A stretch of DNA of 64,000 nucleotides from Candidatus Peregrinibacteria bacterium (GCA_018654255.1 JABILX010000001.1:62001-126000); one strand, 5' to 3'. Shown: positions 1 to 8,870, counted from the first letter of the stretch. Made by a program: numbers and translations. The notes: generated by a model from the sequence alone, not told the origin.

Positions 1-2
1 AC

Positions 3-653
3 GTAATAGTAATAGATTCAGTAGCAGCACTGACTCCTCGTGCAGAAATAGAAGGAGACATGGGAGATTCTCATATGGGACTTCAAGCAAGACTAATGAG
101 TCAAGCTCTTAGAAAACTCACAGCAGCAGTTAGCAGATCAAGAACTACCGTTATTTTCCTCAACCAGATGAGGATGAAGATCGGAATTATGTTTGGCAAT
201 CCAGAGACTACAACTGGAGGTCAAGCTTTGAAATTCTATTCTTCAGTAAGAATGGATATCCGAAACATAGGGAAGATCGAAGGATCAGATGAAGATGGTA
301 AAACTCTTATAGGAAACAAAGCTAGAGTAAAAGTGGTCAAAAACAAGATCGCTCCACCATTCAAAACTGCGGAATTCGATATTATGTATGGTAAAGGTAT
401 TTCAATAGAAGGTGAAATAGTAGACCTTTCAAGCAAATACAACATCACGAGAAAAGCAGGCGCATTCTATTCATACAAGGACATCAAATTAGGACAAGGC
501 CGTGAAAATGCAAAAGACTTTCTCAAAGCAAATAAGAAAATTGCAAACGAACTACACAAAGCAATAACCAAAGAATACGAATCACGTTTGGAGGGGGAGC
601 CAATTAAAGCTGCTCAATCAGTAGACACAGAAACGGGAGAAATTACTGAATAA
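3..653 (+). CDS. recA: RecA recombinase (5'-truncated by window edge)
   Basis: The frame is open to the left edge and the first 216 visible codons are the C-terminal two thirds of RecA, so the P-loop lies outside the window. RecA forms ATP-dependent filaments on ssDNA, drives strand exchange and promotes LexA-type self-cleavage. The visible part opens with the Walker B strand ([10 protein letters not shown]), then the MAW/L1 region, the L2 loop ([17 protein letters not shown]) and a short C-terminal domain with a Glu-rich tail. An internal ATG at 60 is not the start, because the conserved sequence continues upstream of it. recX follows after 11 nt, the usual bacterial recA-recX pairing. The family assignment is not in doubt. 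Confidence 0.97.
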   Translation, partial: VIVIDSVAALTPRAEIEGDMGDSHMGLQARLMSQALRKLTAAVSRSRTTVIFLNQMRMKIGIMFGNPETTTGGQALKFYSSVRMDIRNIGKIEGSDEDGKTLIGNKARVKVVKNKIAPPFKTAEFDIMYGKGISIEGEIVDLSSKYNITRKAGAFYSYKDIKLGQGRENAKDFLKANKKIANELHKAITKEYESRLEGEPIKAAQSVDTETGEITE

Positions 654-664
654 ACTTCCTCATT

Positions 665-1177
665 ATGCCATACGAAAAGCTTCTCAAAAAAGCACTAGAT
701 CTACTTTCAAAAAGAAACTATACGGTGCTAAGACTAAAAGAGAAGCTTTTTGAGTTCTACAAAAAACAAATCGAGAAAAACAAATTACCAGAAGCAACAA
801 AGTCAGAACAAAACAAAGAAATAAAAAAAGTCTTAACTAGGCTAAAAGAACTAAGGTATTTAAACGATACGGAATACGCAAAAATCTTCATAGGAAATAG
901 GATAGAGTTCAGACCCAAAGGCAAATACATGCTGAAAAGAGAACTCAAAAATAAAGGAATACACCCGGATCTCGCAGAAAGAGTAGTAGAGGGAGCCGAG
1001 ATAGACGAATTGGAAAACGCCAAAAAAGCGCTTAACAAAAAGGCAAAAGCCTGGCAGTCTTCGCCACCACGTAAACAAAAAGAAAAAGCTTTAAGATTCC
1101 TAGCCTCGCGCGGCTTCAACTTCGATGCTATTTACAAAGCCATAGATAGCTGGTACAATAAGGCTGAAGTAGAATAA
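665..1177 (+). CDS. recX: RecX-family regulator of RecA
   Basis: A 170-aa, Lys-rich protein of the usual RecX length, which modulates RecA filament growth by binding in the filament groove. Features seen are the helical repeat organisation, the motif RLKELRYLNDTEYAKIFI typical of RecX repeat 1, and RELKNKGI, which matches the family's L..KGI signature before repeat 2. It starts 11 nt after the recA stop and is presumably co-transcribed. No Shine-Dalgarno precedes the ATG (upstream bases are acttcctcatt). Position directly behind recA and the RecX motifs make the call firm, although the primary sequence is divergent. Confidence 0.9.
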   Translation: MPYEKLLKKALDLLSKRNYTVLRLKEKLFEFYKKQIEKNKLPEATKSEQNKEIKKVLTRLKELRYLNDTEYAKIFIGNRIEFRPKGKYMLKRELKNKGIHPDLAERVVEGAEIDELENAKKALNKKAKAWQSSPPRKQKEKALRFLASRGFNFDAIYKAIDSWYNKAEVE

Positions 1178-1182
1178 ATTAG

Positions 1183-1212
1183 ACAGGATCTTATTTAAGA
1201 TTCTGTTTTTTT
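1183..1212 (+). terminator. Rho-independent terminator after recX
   Basis: ACAG-g-ATCTT pairs with AAGAT-t-CTGT across an ATTT loop (one G.U pair), followed by six or more T. It sits between recX and nusA, only 25 nt before the nusA start, so it may end the recA-recX transcript or attenuate read-through into nusA. No separate nusA promoter is obvious. Confidence 0.75.
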
Positions 1213-1236
1213 ATAACCAAATTTAACCAAAATATC

Positions 1237-2493
1237 ATGCAAACACACTTTTTAGCAGCGATAAATCAGATCTGTGACGAGAAAAATATTCAAAAAGACA
1301 GCGTCATGGAAACGATAAAAGCAGCGCTCAAAACTGCATACAGAAAAGACTTCGGAAATAAAGATCAGGAAGTCGAGGTAGATATCGATGAAAAATCAGG
1401 ACTTGCGACCGTATACCAAGTTTTCACTGTTGTGAAAAAAGTTGAAGAAGAAAACATAGAAATTTCACTAGAAGAAGCAAGGAAATACGACAAGAAAGCA
1501 GAAATAGAAGACACAATCAGAATTGACGTAACTCCTGCGGAATACGGAAGAATCGCGGCTCAATCAGCAAAACAAGTGATCATACAAAGAATCCAAGAAG
1601 CAGAAAGAGATATGATGTATGACATCTTCAAAGACCGTGAAAACGAGATGATCAACGCTGTAGTCCACAGAGTAGACGGAAAAGACGTTTACGTTAACCT
1701 GGACAACAAAATTACAGCAGCACTTCCAATGCAAGAACAGATCCGAAGCGAAAAATATTACTCAGGACAGAGAATCAAACTCTACTTGGATAAGGTAGTC
1801 AAAACCACAAAAGGACCTCAACTACTTATTTCAAGAACACATCCAAGCTTGGTCAAAAAACTTCTTGAACTCGAAATACCAGAAGTTAAATCAGGAGTAG
1901 TTGCAATCAAATCAATCGCAAGAGACCCAGGAGTGAGATGTAAAATTGCAGTAATCTCTAGTGATGAAAAAATCGACCCGATTGGATCTTGTGTAGGACA
2001 AAAAGGTGTTCGTGTCCAAAACGTTATGGACGAACTTAATGGAGAAAGATTAGATATAATCGAATGGTCAGAAGATATCGAAAAATACATCAAGGCAGCA
2101 CTCGCTCCTGCAAAAACAGCGAAACTTGTGTTAGACGACAAGAACAAACACGTAAAAGTTTATGTTGATGGAGACCAACGTCCTCTCGCGATCGGCAAAA
2201 ACGGTCAGAACGTAAGACTGGCTTCTATCCTAACAGGATGGGAAATAGATATCCTAGATGTGAATGACCTAGATGGTAAGATCGTGCCAAAAGAAGAAAA
2301 AACAGAGGAAGAAAAACAAACCGAAACAGTTGAGCTTCTAAACTTACCAGAAGAAGTAGCCCAAAAACTTCAAGATGCAAACCTAACCCTAGTGGAACAG
2401 TTGAAAGGTCTTTCTGAAAACGATCTATCACAAGTAGAAGGAATAGATGAAGATGCTGCAAAACAGATAGTAGCAGCGATGAAAAACTTATAG
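1237..2493 (+). CDS. nusA: Transcription termination/antitermination factor NusA
   Basis: A 418-aa NusA that binds RNA polymerase and nascent RNA and controls pausing, termination and antitermination. Domain order is an N-terminal polymerase-binding domain (about 1-125), an S1 domain (about 130-200, VVHRVDGKDVYVNL), two KH domains (about 225-350, including GSCVGQKGVRVQNVMDEL and AIGKNGQNVRLAS GxxG loops), and an acidic linker to a helix-hairpin-helix domain at 365-418 (LSQVEGIDEDAAKQIVAAM). The HhH tail resembles one copy of the acidic repeat of proteobacterial NusA. Length is normal. It is preceded by a terminator and followed by a strong one. The leader has no Shine-Dalgarno but contains TTTAACC. 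Confidence 0.96.
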   Translation: MQTHFLAAINQICDEKNIQKDSVMETIKAALKTAYRKDFGNKDQEVEVDIDEKSGLATVYQVFTVVKKVEEENIEISLEEARKYDKKAEIEDTIRIDVTPAEYGRIAAQSAKQVIIQRIQEAERDMMYDIFKDRENEMINAVVHRVDGKDVYVNLDNKITAALPMQEQIRSEKYYSGQRIKLYLDKVVKTTKGPQLLISRTHPSLVKKLLELEIPEVKSGVVAIKSIARDPGVRCKIAVISSDEKIDPIGSCVGQKGVRVQNVMDELNGERLDIIEWSEDIEKYIKAALAPAKTAKLVLDDKNKHVKVYVDGDQRPLAIGKNGQNVRLASILTGWEIDILDVNDLDGKIVPKEEKTEEEKQTETVELLNLPEEVAQKLQDANLTLVEQLKGLSENDLSQVEGIDEDAAKQIVAAMKNL

Positions 2494-2527
2494 AAACCAA
2501 GAAAAAGGCACACAACGAACGTAGAAT

Positions 2528-2564
2528 CAGGCAAGCCGTGGAGAATTCCCGACTTGCCTTTTTT
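2528..2564 (+). terminator. Rho-independent terminator after nusA
   Basis: AGGCAAG (2529-2535) pairs with CTTGCCT (2553-2559), followed directly by a T run to 2564. The pilB promoter -10 box starts 5 nt after the T run, so terminator and promoter are physically fused. Confidence 0.85.
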
Positions 2565-2565
2565 A

Positions 2566-2574
2566 TGGTATAAT
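2566..2574 (+). promoter_or_regulatory. Extended -10 promoter of pilB (leaderless spacing)
   Basis: TGG-TATAAT with the -10 hexamer at 2569-2574. The hexamer ends 6 nt before the ATG at 2581, so the expected transcription start falls on or next to the start codon. The -35 position (TTCCCG, 17-nt spacer) is poor and overlaps the nusA terminator. Confidence 0.7.
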
Positions 2575-2580
2575 AAACGG

Positions 2581-4218
2581 ATGTCTGATGATAAAAACTA
2601 CAAAAAGGAATCCGCCCAAGTTCTCCAAGGAATCAATAGAGATTTCGAGGAAAAAAATACTTTAAAGAAAGCAAAAGAGCTTGGTCTTTCATACGTGAAT
2701 ATTGGAAAAACTCCAATCAATCCAGATTATCTGAAAATAATCCCTCCGGATGAATCACAAAAAGCGAGAGCAGTCGCTTTTTACAGGGTGGGTGACAAAT
2801 TAAGAGTGGCACTAGAAGACCCTGAAAATCCAGAAACAAAGAAAGTTTTAGAAACTCTAAAATCAAAAGACTACAAGCTAAATATAAATCTAGCTTCTTC
2901 TAGTGGAATAACAGAGGTGATCCAGACCTACCAGAATCTCCAGATTTACAGAAAAACAGAAATAGTAGAATCAGTAGAAGAAAAATCAATTAAAACATAT
3001 GAAAAAGAAATTGCAGAGCTTGCAAGTTTAGGAGAAAAAATAAGAACTGTTACAGCCGAAGAGGCGTTGAACTTGATCAATATTGGGGCGATGAAAACAA
3101 AAGCATCCGACGTCCACTACGAACCAACAGACAAAAACACAGTAGTCAGATTCAGGATCGACGGAGTCCTCTACAAGGTCTTTGAAATAAAAAACAAAGA
3201 CTACAAAAACATTCTGAACCAGATCAAATACACGACAAAGATGAAACTGAACATATCAGACGTTCCGCAAGATGGTAGATATAATTTTGCTTACAACGAC
3301 AGGAAAATCGATGTTCGTGTATCGGTCATCCCAACAGAAACAGTAGAGTCGATAGTATGTAGATTCCTAGATAGCGGGAAGGAATTTACTTCATTCGAAG
3401 ATCTTGGTTTCGAAGACAAAAATCTAGAAAACATGGGTGAACTAACAAAGATATCACACGGTATGATCTTGATAACAGGACCGACTGGATCAGGTAAGAC
3501 GACGACTCTATATTCATTACTTCAAGGTTTCAATTCACCAGAAAAAAAGATAATCACCCTAGAGAATCCGATTGAATATCATCTCGATGGAATAGTTCAA
3601 AGTCAAATAAATGAAAAAGGAGATTACAACTTTGCATCTGGACTAAGATCTATATTGAGACAGGATCCAGATATAGTAATGGTCGGAGAAATTCGTGACA
3701 TAGAAACAGCTGAAACTTCAGCCCAAGCAGCATTAACAGGACACGCGGTACTTTCAACTCTGCATACAAATGGTGCAATAGAAAGTATCCCTCGTCTAAT
3801 AAATATGGGCATGGAACCATTTGTAATCGCGCCAGCCTTGGACACAATAATCGCTCAAAGGCTCGTGAGAAGAATCTGCAAAGACTGCGGAAAATTAGAA
3901 CCAATAACCGAACAAGAGAAGAAAGAATTTGAAGAAACCTCAAAAGACATAAAAATCCCCGAAAAAGTTTATCACGCTCAAGGCTGCGATAAATGTAGCA
4001 AGACAGGATACATTGGACGAATGGTGATAGTAGAAATGGTAACTATCGATGAAGAATTAGAAGCGCTAATTCTAAACAAAGCTCCAATGGCAAAACTTGT
4101 AGAGGCAGCAAGAAAAAAAGGCTTCACCACAATGAAAGAAAATGGATTCAAAAAAGTGGCGGAACATCACACGACTGTCGAAGAAGTACACAGAGTAATT
4201 AGGGTATCAGAAGAATAA
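2581..4218 (+). CDS. pilB: Type IV pilus / type II secretion assembly ATPase (PilB/GspE family)
   Basis: A 545-aa cytoplasmic hexameric ATPase that powers pilin polymerisation. Domains are an MshEN-like N-terminal region (about 1-150), a PAS-like/linker domain, then the secretion NTPase. The Walker A GPTGSGKTT is at about 300-308, followed by Asp box, Walker B (DPDIVMVGEIRD) and His box (GHAVLSTLHTN). A four-Cys zinc motif (CKDCGK...CDKCSK) lies near the C-terminus, typical of PilB/GspE and absent from PilT. I chose the ATG at 2581 over one at 2554 because the earlier one lies inside the terminator and upstream of the promoter. A PilX-like protein at 52 kb supports a type IV pilus, consistent with DNA uptake beside recA and dprA. 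Confidence 0.93.
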   Translation: MSDDKNYKKESAQVLQGINRDFEEKNTLKKAKELGLSYVNIGKTPINPDYLKIIPPDESQKARAVAFYRVGDKLRVALEDPENPETKKVLETLKSKDYKLNINLASSSGITEVIQTYQNLQIYRKTEIVESVEEKSIKTYEKEIAELASLGEKIRTVTAEEALNLINIGAMKTKASDVHYEPTDKNTVVRFRIDGVLYKVFEIKNKDYKNILNQIKYTTKMKLNISDVPQDGRYNFAYNDRKIDVRVSVIPTETVESIVCRFLDSGKEFTSFEDLGFEDKNLENMGELTKISHGMILITGPTGSGKTTTLYSLLQGFNSPEKKIITLENPIEYHLDGIVQSQINEKGDYNFASGLRSILRQDPDIVMVGEIRDIETAETSAQAALTGHAVLSTLHTNGAIESIPRLINMGMEPFVIAPALDTIIAQRLVRRICKDCGKLEPITEQEKKEFEETSKDIKIPEKVYHAQGCDKCSKTGYIGRMVIVEMVTIDEELEALILNKAPMAKLVEAARKKGFTTMKENGFKKVAEHHTTVEEVHRVIRVSEE

Positions 4219-4222
4219 AATT

Positions 4223-5410
4223 CTACTCTTTTATAAGAAGAGAAAGGATTCCAGCAAAGGCATAGATGCACGCAAAAACGATAAACAATCCTTGGAAAGG
4301 AAAGAATATTAAAGATGTCGAAATAATAGCGGGGCCAACAAAACGACCAATAGGATCTGCGGTCGCAAATATTCCAAAGAGCACATCCTCCTCATCCTTT
4401 TTAACATTCTTAAAGAAGTAAACATCGTGAAGAGGCTCAATTAAAGCAGCTCCAATATTAGCAATAATAAAAAGTGCAGCATCGAGTATGAAATACGGTG
4501 AAATGCTGATGGCTAATAAGGAAAATGTAATAATCAGAAACCCAAGGGCGATAGGTATTCTAAAGCCTTTTTCGTCAGCATATTTACCAATTGGCATCTC
4601 GAAAAGAAGACAAGGAACGATAGTCAAAGAAATGATCAGCCCAGCGGTATCAGCTCCAAACCCCATGGCAAGTACAAAAAGAGGGATTACAATCTGTTTG
4701 AAAGACATCCAAGAAATTAAGGCAACAGAAACCAAATAAGCCCCAATTCTATTTTTACTTTGAAGGAAAAGCTTAACATTCTCTAAGCCAACGCCAACCT
4801 TTTTTGTTTTATGCGGTAAAGCAAGCGATGGATGTTCCTCAACAAGATGCTGATGGATAATATAAGAAAGAGCGACGAGCAAAGATAAACCAGAAAGAAC
4901 AAAAACCGGTTCAACTCCGCCATATTTCGCAATAATCCCACCAACAAGAGGTCCAGCAAAATACCCAATATTATTAAACAAAAAATAAAATCCCTCCGTC
5001 TTCCCAAGATCCTTAGCTTTTGCAAAAGCATGAACCATCAAAGCCATACTCATCATTACATAAAGAGATGCAAAAACTCTCAAGAAGTCGATAACAAAAA
5101 GCTGATAAAAATTATTAACAAACACAAAAGACATCATCAAAAGCGCGTTAACAACCAATGAGACAACTAATATTTTCATCCGTGGATATTTCCGAAAGAA
5201 ATAAGCCGAAGTAAGTCCAGCCAAGACCATCGAAATAGACATCACCGAATAAAAATAACCGACATAAGCCTCGTGCTTTACAATTGATTCAATAAACCCA
5301 GGGAAAATAGGAAGCATTAATCCCAAACCAAAACTATAAATAAGACTGGTCCATGAGAAGATCCGGCCTTCTTTACAAATATGAGGAGTTCTAATTTTAT
5401 GAATTCGCAT
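4223..5410 (-). CDS. MFS-type membrane transporter
   Basis: A 395-aa polytopic protein with about 12 hydrophobic helices, the size and layout of the major facilitator superfamily. The loop between helices 2 and 3 carries YFFRKYPRMKIL, a degenerate form of the MFS motif A. The second half contains GKYADEKGFRIPIALGF, which resembles the equivalent loop of the C-terminal six-helix bundle. Substrate cannot be read from the sequence; drug or sugar efflux is possible. Its 3' end converges on pilB with a 4-nt gap, and dprA lies 42 nt upstream on the same strand, so the two may be co-transcribed. Confidence 0.85.
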   Translation of the reverse strand: MRIHKIRTPHICKEGRIFSWTSLIYSFGLGLMLPIFPGFIESIVKHEAYVGYFYSVMSISMVLAGLTSAYFFRKYPRMKILVVSLVVNALLMMSFVFVNNFYQLFVIDFLRVFASLYVMMSMALMVHAFAKAKDLGKTEGFYFLFNNIGYFAGPLVGGIIAKYGGVEPVFVLSGLSLLVALSYIIHQHLVEEHPSLALPHKTKKVGVGLENVKLFLQSKNRIGAYLVSVALISWMSFKQIVIPLFVLAMGFGADTAGLIISLTIVPCLLFEMPIGKYADEKGFRIPIALGFLIITFSLLAISISPYFILDAALFIIANIGAALIEPLHDVYFFKNVKKDEEDVLFGIFATADPIGRFVGPAIISTSLIFFPFQGLFIVFACIYAFAGILSLLIKE

Positions 5411-5452
5411 TTTTCAATGATTGAGGTTACCGCAAGAAATTCTATCATCCAT

Positions 5453-6346
5453 TTAGAAACACCTCAAATAAAAACCATTATCGCTACTCTGAACAAGCCC
5501 ATTAATCTCAAGCATAGAAAGAGTTTTATTCGCTTCAACCAAAGAAACTCCACTTCGTTCAACAAGATCATCGATGAATATTGGCCTGGTTTTAGAAATT
5601 GTATTTAAGACTTTTAAATTTTGCTCACCCAGATTCAAGTCACCCAAACCAGAATCAGCATCAAAAGCATCATTCTCAGTCTTAATAAGCTCAGGCTGCA
5701 TCTTGAGCGCACGAATAATGTCCATACCACTCATGACGGGACAGGCAGCAGACCCCTGGATCAATTTATTACATCCAGCAGACTCTGCACGATCAATGTC
5801 TCCAGGTATAGCAAAAACATCACGATTTTCTTCGTTAGCGCGTTTGGCAGTAATAAGTGCCCCAGAACTCTCAGGAGCCTCAACAACAACAGTAGCGACA
5901 CACAAACCAGCAATTATTCGATTCCTCATGGGAAACGTGAACTTGCGTCCCGGCCCATCGCCCTCATATTCACTCAATATACATCCTCCACTCGAGACAA
6001 TCTCTTCAGCCAGCCCCTCATTTTCCCGAGGATAAACATTATTTATACCTGTACCAAGAACCGCAACAGTCTTGAGTCCATTTTTCAAAGCGGCTTTGTG
6101 CGCAAAGGTATCAATCCCACGAGCCAACCCAGAAACAATAACAAAATCACACAAAGACAATTCAGAAATAATTCTCTCAACACAGTACTTCCCATAGGGA
6201 GTAAAATCTCTAGTCCCAACAAAAGCAATCAGATTCCCACCCAAAATCCCAACATCTCCATTGAAATACATCTTCTCGGGAGGTTTGTAGATTTGCTTCA
6301 ACAAAGAAGGGTAAGAAGAATCAGTAACTTTAATAAAATTATTCAT
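5453..6346 (-). CDS. dprA: DNA processing protein DprA (Smf)
   Basis: A 297-aa DprA, which receives incoming single-stranded DNA during natural transformation and loads RecA on it. The Rossmann-like core shows VGTRDFTPYG (about 40-50), VSGLARGIDTFAHKAAL, the GTGINNVYPREN loop and the ALITAKRANEENRDVFAIPGD segment that is diagnostic for DprA. A winged-helix C-terminal domain (about 230-297) follows, as in many DprA proteins. With recA, recX and pilB within 6 kb, this makes a coherent competence and recombination neighbourhood. A possible -10 (TAATGT) ends 6 nt before the ATG. Confidence 0.95.
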   Translation of the reverse strand: MNNFIKVTDSSYPSLLKQIYKPPEKMYFNGDVGILGGNLIAFVGTRDFTPYGKYCVERIISELSLCDFVIVSGLARGIDTFAHKAALKNGLKTVAVLGTGINNVYPRENEGLAEEIVSSGGCILSEYEGDGPGRKFTFPMRNRIIAGLCVATVVVEAPESSGALITAKRANEENRDVFAIPGDIDRAESAGCNKLIQGSAACPVMSGMDIIRALKMQPELIKTENDAFDADSGLGDLNLGEQNLKVLNTISKTRPIFIDDLVERSGVSLVEANKTLSMLEINGLVQSSDNGFYLRCF

Positions 6347-6422
6347 ACAAAAACATTACCTCACCGACCTTAAATAAAACTTAAATTTTTCTAAATTTAT
6401 TTGGGCACAGCGGTACGGCGGG

Positions 6423-6451
6423 TAGACGAAAGCGCTCAAAAATGGTATAAT
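6423..6451 (+). promoter_or_regulatory. Promoter of the secreted Cys-rich protein gene
   Basis: -35 TAGACG at 6423-6428, 17-nt spacer, extended -10 TGG-TATAAT with the hexamer at 6446-6451. The predicted start near 6458 leaves a leader of about 35 nt that is A-rich and has no Shine-Dalgarno. Confidence 0.75.
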
Positions 6452-6492
6452 AAGCGTGTTCGTAAAGTAAAAATAAAAAATAACAAAACTCT

Positions 6493-7761
6493 ATGACAAA
6501 CAAAACAAAAGTCATTGCAGCAATTACAATCGTATTAATTGCAGCAGGATCGGTATTTTTCTTGTCAGGGACAGACCTGATGGGAAGAATGAAATTCAGT
6601 GCTCCAAAAGCATACGACGAAGGTAGATTCAACGCTTATCAGCAAAAATTACAATCCTATCAATGTGCCGATAAGGTAGATAATGATGGAGACGGTCTAG
6701 TCGATTACGGAACAGATCCTGGGTGTGATGATATTTGGGACAATGATGAATACAATGCCCCACTAAGAAATCCAGACCCAGACCCAGAGCCAGATCCAGA
6801 ACCAATCACATGCACATATAACGGTGAATCACACGAAGTTGGTGCAACATTCGATGCAGTAGATGAATGCAATACATGTACTTGTGGCGATGACGGTGCA
6901 GTAACATGTGGTACCAACGTATGTGAACCAGATCCAGATCCAATTTCCTTAGAGTGTGGTGACAGTAAAGACTTGATATATAGTACAGAAACAAGTTTGC
7001 ACACATACGAAGAGCTAATTGATTTTATTAATGATTATAAAAACACAGGACAAAACTGTTTCTTAACATTTAAAACTCAATATGCACAACCTCTTGGAAA
7101 TTTCGAAAGCGAAAACGCAGCAAAATTCTTAATAAACACCCAAGCAATAACAACAAATAATCCAAGCGGAATAGGCAAAGAAGGACTTTACACACCTAAA
7201 GGTAATTTTTCAGGCTGGGTAAAAAAAACCAACGACACATTTGATCTTACCTATTCGAAGATGGACTTTGAAGCATACAACATGATAGTAGACCATTTAA
7301 TTTCTTCAAACTACTCAGTATACAGAGCTCAAGAAGGAGTATTAAGTATTACTCAACCAGTAACAGGGGCGACCCAACTTGAAGGAGGTGAAATCCCAAT
7401 GGAATGTCCAGTAACCCCAGAAAGATTTTACTTAGATGGTGTGATTGTAAATGGTGTGAATGTAAATTTCGAGCACTTAAGAACCTACCTGAAGAACACG
7501 AATCAATCATGCGAATTACTCATGGTAAGAGAGGATGGTATAGGCACATTGGAATTCAGTCTAAAGGCAGGTACTAATCTATTGGGAGTAAATAGTGATA
7601 GTATCAGTTTTACAATTGGTAACGGTAATGGTTTTGAAATAGAAGGTGGAGTCCTTACAGGAATGTTTGAAGGCGAAAATTCATCTCCAAAGACAGGTGG
7701 TCTGTTGAATATGAAAACAGATAAGTTCGAAGTCTATAGGTCTTCAAACTTCTGGAACTAA
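6493..7761 (+). CDS. Membrane-anchored Cys-rich surface protein with Ca-binding and VWC/pacifastin-like motifs
   Basis: A 422-aa exported protein with an N-terminal hydrophobic segment (about 6-26), which may be a membrane anchor. Next comes an Asp-rich loop (CADKVDNDGDGLVDY, ending DPGC) of the thrombospondin-type-3-like calcium-binding kind common on bacterial surface proteins. A Pro/Asp linker follows, then a compact Cys pattern C-x18-CNTCTC-x7-C-x4-C that resembles von Willebrand C or pacifastin light-chain inhibitor modules, and a second Pro/Asp linker. The C-terminal 270 residues, with two Cys-containing half-repeats (CGDSKDLIY, CPVTPERFY), are unrecognised. The VWC/pacifastin reading rests on Cys spacing only. 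The gene has its own promoter and ends at a bidirectional terminator. Confidence 0.72.
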   Translation: MTNKTKVIAAITIVLIAAGSVFFLSGTDLMGRMKFSAPKAYDEGRFNAYQQKLQSYQCADKVDNDGDGLVDYGTDPGCDDIWDNDEYNAPLRNPDPDPEPDPEPITCTYNGESHEVGATFDAVDECNTCTCGDDGAVTCGTNVCEPDPDPISLECGDSKDLIYSTETSLHTYEELIDFINDYKNTGQNCFLTFKTQYAQPLGNFESENAAKFLINTQAITTNNPSGIGKEGLYTPKGNFSGWVKKTNDTFDLTYSKMDFEAYNMIVDHLISSNYSVYRAQEGVLSITQPVTGATQLEGGEIPMECPVTPERFYLDGVIVNGVNVNFEHLRTYLKNTNQSCELLMVREDGIGTLEFSLKAGTNLLGVNSDSISFTIGNGNGFEIEGGVLTGMFEGENSSPKTGGLLNMKTDKFEVYRSSNFWN

Positions 7762-7783
7762 AAACCCAAAAAACCCAAAAAAA

Positions 7784-7812
7784 GCCCCTCCCACCCGGAG
7801 GGGTTTTTATTT
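7784..7812. terminator. Bidirectional terminator between convergent genes
   Basis: CCCCTCC (7785-7791) pairs with GGAGGGG (7797-7803), with a T run on the plus strand and a run of A upstream that gives T on the minus strand. It serves both the gene ending at 7761 and the minus-strand gene ending at 7807. Confidence 0.88.
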
Positions 7813-8148
7813 TTCCTCTTTTGTTGACTCCTCCTTTTTCGGCTCCTCTTTCTTTTCAGCAGGAACCTCCTCCTTCTTCTCGGGAGCTGCCTTCACCTCT
7901 TCTTTTTTCGGAACTTCCTTTTTTTCAGGAGCTGCCTTAACCTCCTCTTTCTTCGGAACTTCCTTCTTTTCGGGAACCTTGATCTCTTCCTTTACCCTAA
8001 AGAAGCTTTTTATGCTTTTCTCAGTACCAAAAGCGACATTCTTTGTTCCGCAAATGCCACATTTATAAACATATTTTCTACCAAGCTTATCTGCATCGAC
8101 TATCTTCTCACAGTCTTTACAATAAAAAATTATCGGACTTTCAGTCAT
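7807..8148 (-). CDS. Zinc-ribbon protein with Lys/Glu/Pro-rich repeat tail
   Basis: A 113-aa protein. The first 45 residues form a small zinc ribbon with two CxxC knuckles (YCKDCEK and KCGICGT). The remaining two thirds are a low-complexity charged tail containing a tandem 15-residue repeat (EVPKKEEVKAAPEKK, two full copies plus degenerate ones). The repeat is visible at DNA level and could expand or contract by slippage. The fold suggests nucleic-acid or protein binding, but no specific function can be assigned. It is 9 nt downstream of the membrane protein gene and shares its orientation, so an operon is likely. Confidence 0.75.
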   Translation of the reverse strand: MTESPIIFYCKDCEKIVDADKLGRKYVYKCGICGTKNVAFGTEKSIKSFFRVKEEIKVPEKKEVPKKEEVKAAPEKKEVPKKEEVKAAPEKKEEVPAEKKEEPKKEESTKEEK

Positions 8149-8157
8149 ATCAAAAGA

Positions 8158-8799
8158 TTAAAATAAATTTTGTTTTTCAGATGTCTCAACCTCAGCCTCA
8201 ACCTCATTCTCAATACTAACAGCAACGTTCTCTCTGACAGATTCAGGTTCAGCAGGAGCAATCTTAATGTCCTTTTGAACTCTATCTTGCCCCAAAGGAT
8301 CCTCAACATCAATCAGTTTATCAAGTTTCCCAGCTGTCTCAAAAGAAACACCCCTAGCCTTATTCATCTTAAGCCCACCAAAAAGAACAAAGAACGATCC
8401 GACAAAAGACATTATCATCCCAAATCTCATCTCCTTCATAGTAATATTGACTCCAAATTTTGAATGGAAATAAATACTGCTCGTAATAACCAACAAAAAC
8501 AAACTCATCGCACCAACAAATATTTGGTAATGAGCTTCTTCAAGAGGCAAAGAAGGTATTTTCTTCTCAAGCATTCTAGCTCCAAAAAGAGCCAATGAAG
8601 TAACGGCCAAAGCCATTATCAAAAATCCAAGCAGATAAAGAGGACCACTTATACCTAAAAACTGATCACCTGTGTTAAACTTATCGAGGTCAGCATACCA
8701 AGGCAGAAACACGCCAACAAAAGTCAAAGCGGATCCTACGCCAATAAGCTTCAAACTTAACGGCAACCTCCCAAATCTGTTAATTATACTATCTTTCAT
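8158..8799 (-). CDS. Four-helix integral membrane protein of unknown function
   Basis: A protein of 213 aa (232 aa if the upstream ATG at 8856 is used) with four hydrophobic helices: around FVGVFLPWY, YLLGFLIMALAVTSLALFG, FVGAMSLFLLVIT and FVGSFFVLFGGL. A charged, Glu-rich cytoplasmic tail of about 60 residues follows. I prefer the start at MKDSIINRF because the earlier ATG runs into the divergent glycosyltransferase promoter region and adds nothing conserved-looking. No family recognised. The downstream partner is the zinc-ribbon protein. Confidence 0.72.
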   Translation of the reverse strand: MKDSIINRFGRLPLSLKLIGVGSALTFVGVFLPWYADLDKFNTGDQFLGISGPLYLLGFLIMALAVTSLALFGARMLEKKIPSLPLEEAHYQIFVGAMSLFLLVITSSIYFHSKFGVNITMKEMRFGMIMSFVGSFFVLFGGLKMNKARGVSFETAGKLDKLIDVEDPLGQDRVQKDIKIAPAEPESVRENVAVSIENEVEAEVETSEKQNLF

Positions 8800-8870
8800 C
8801 GACCTAAGAATAGCAAAATATCTCGCAAATTCCATAGAAATTCCATAAAATGACAATACTAAGCAAAAAA

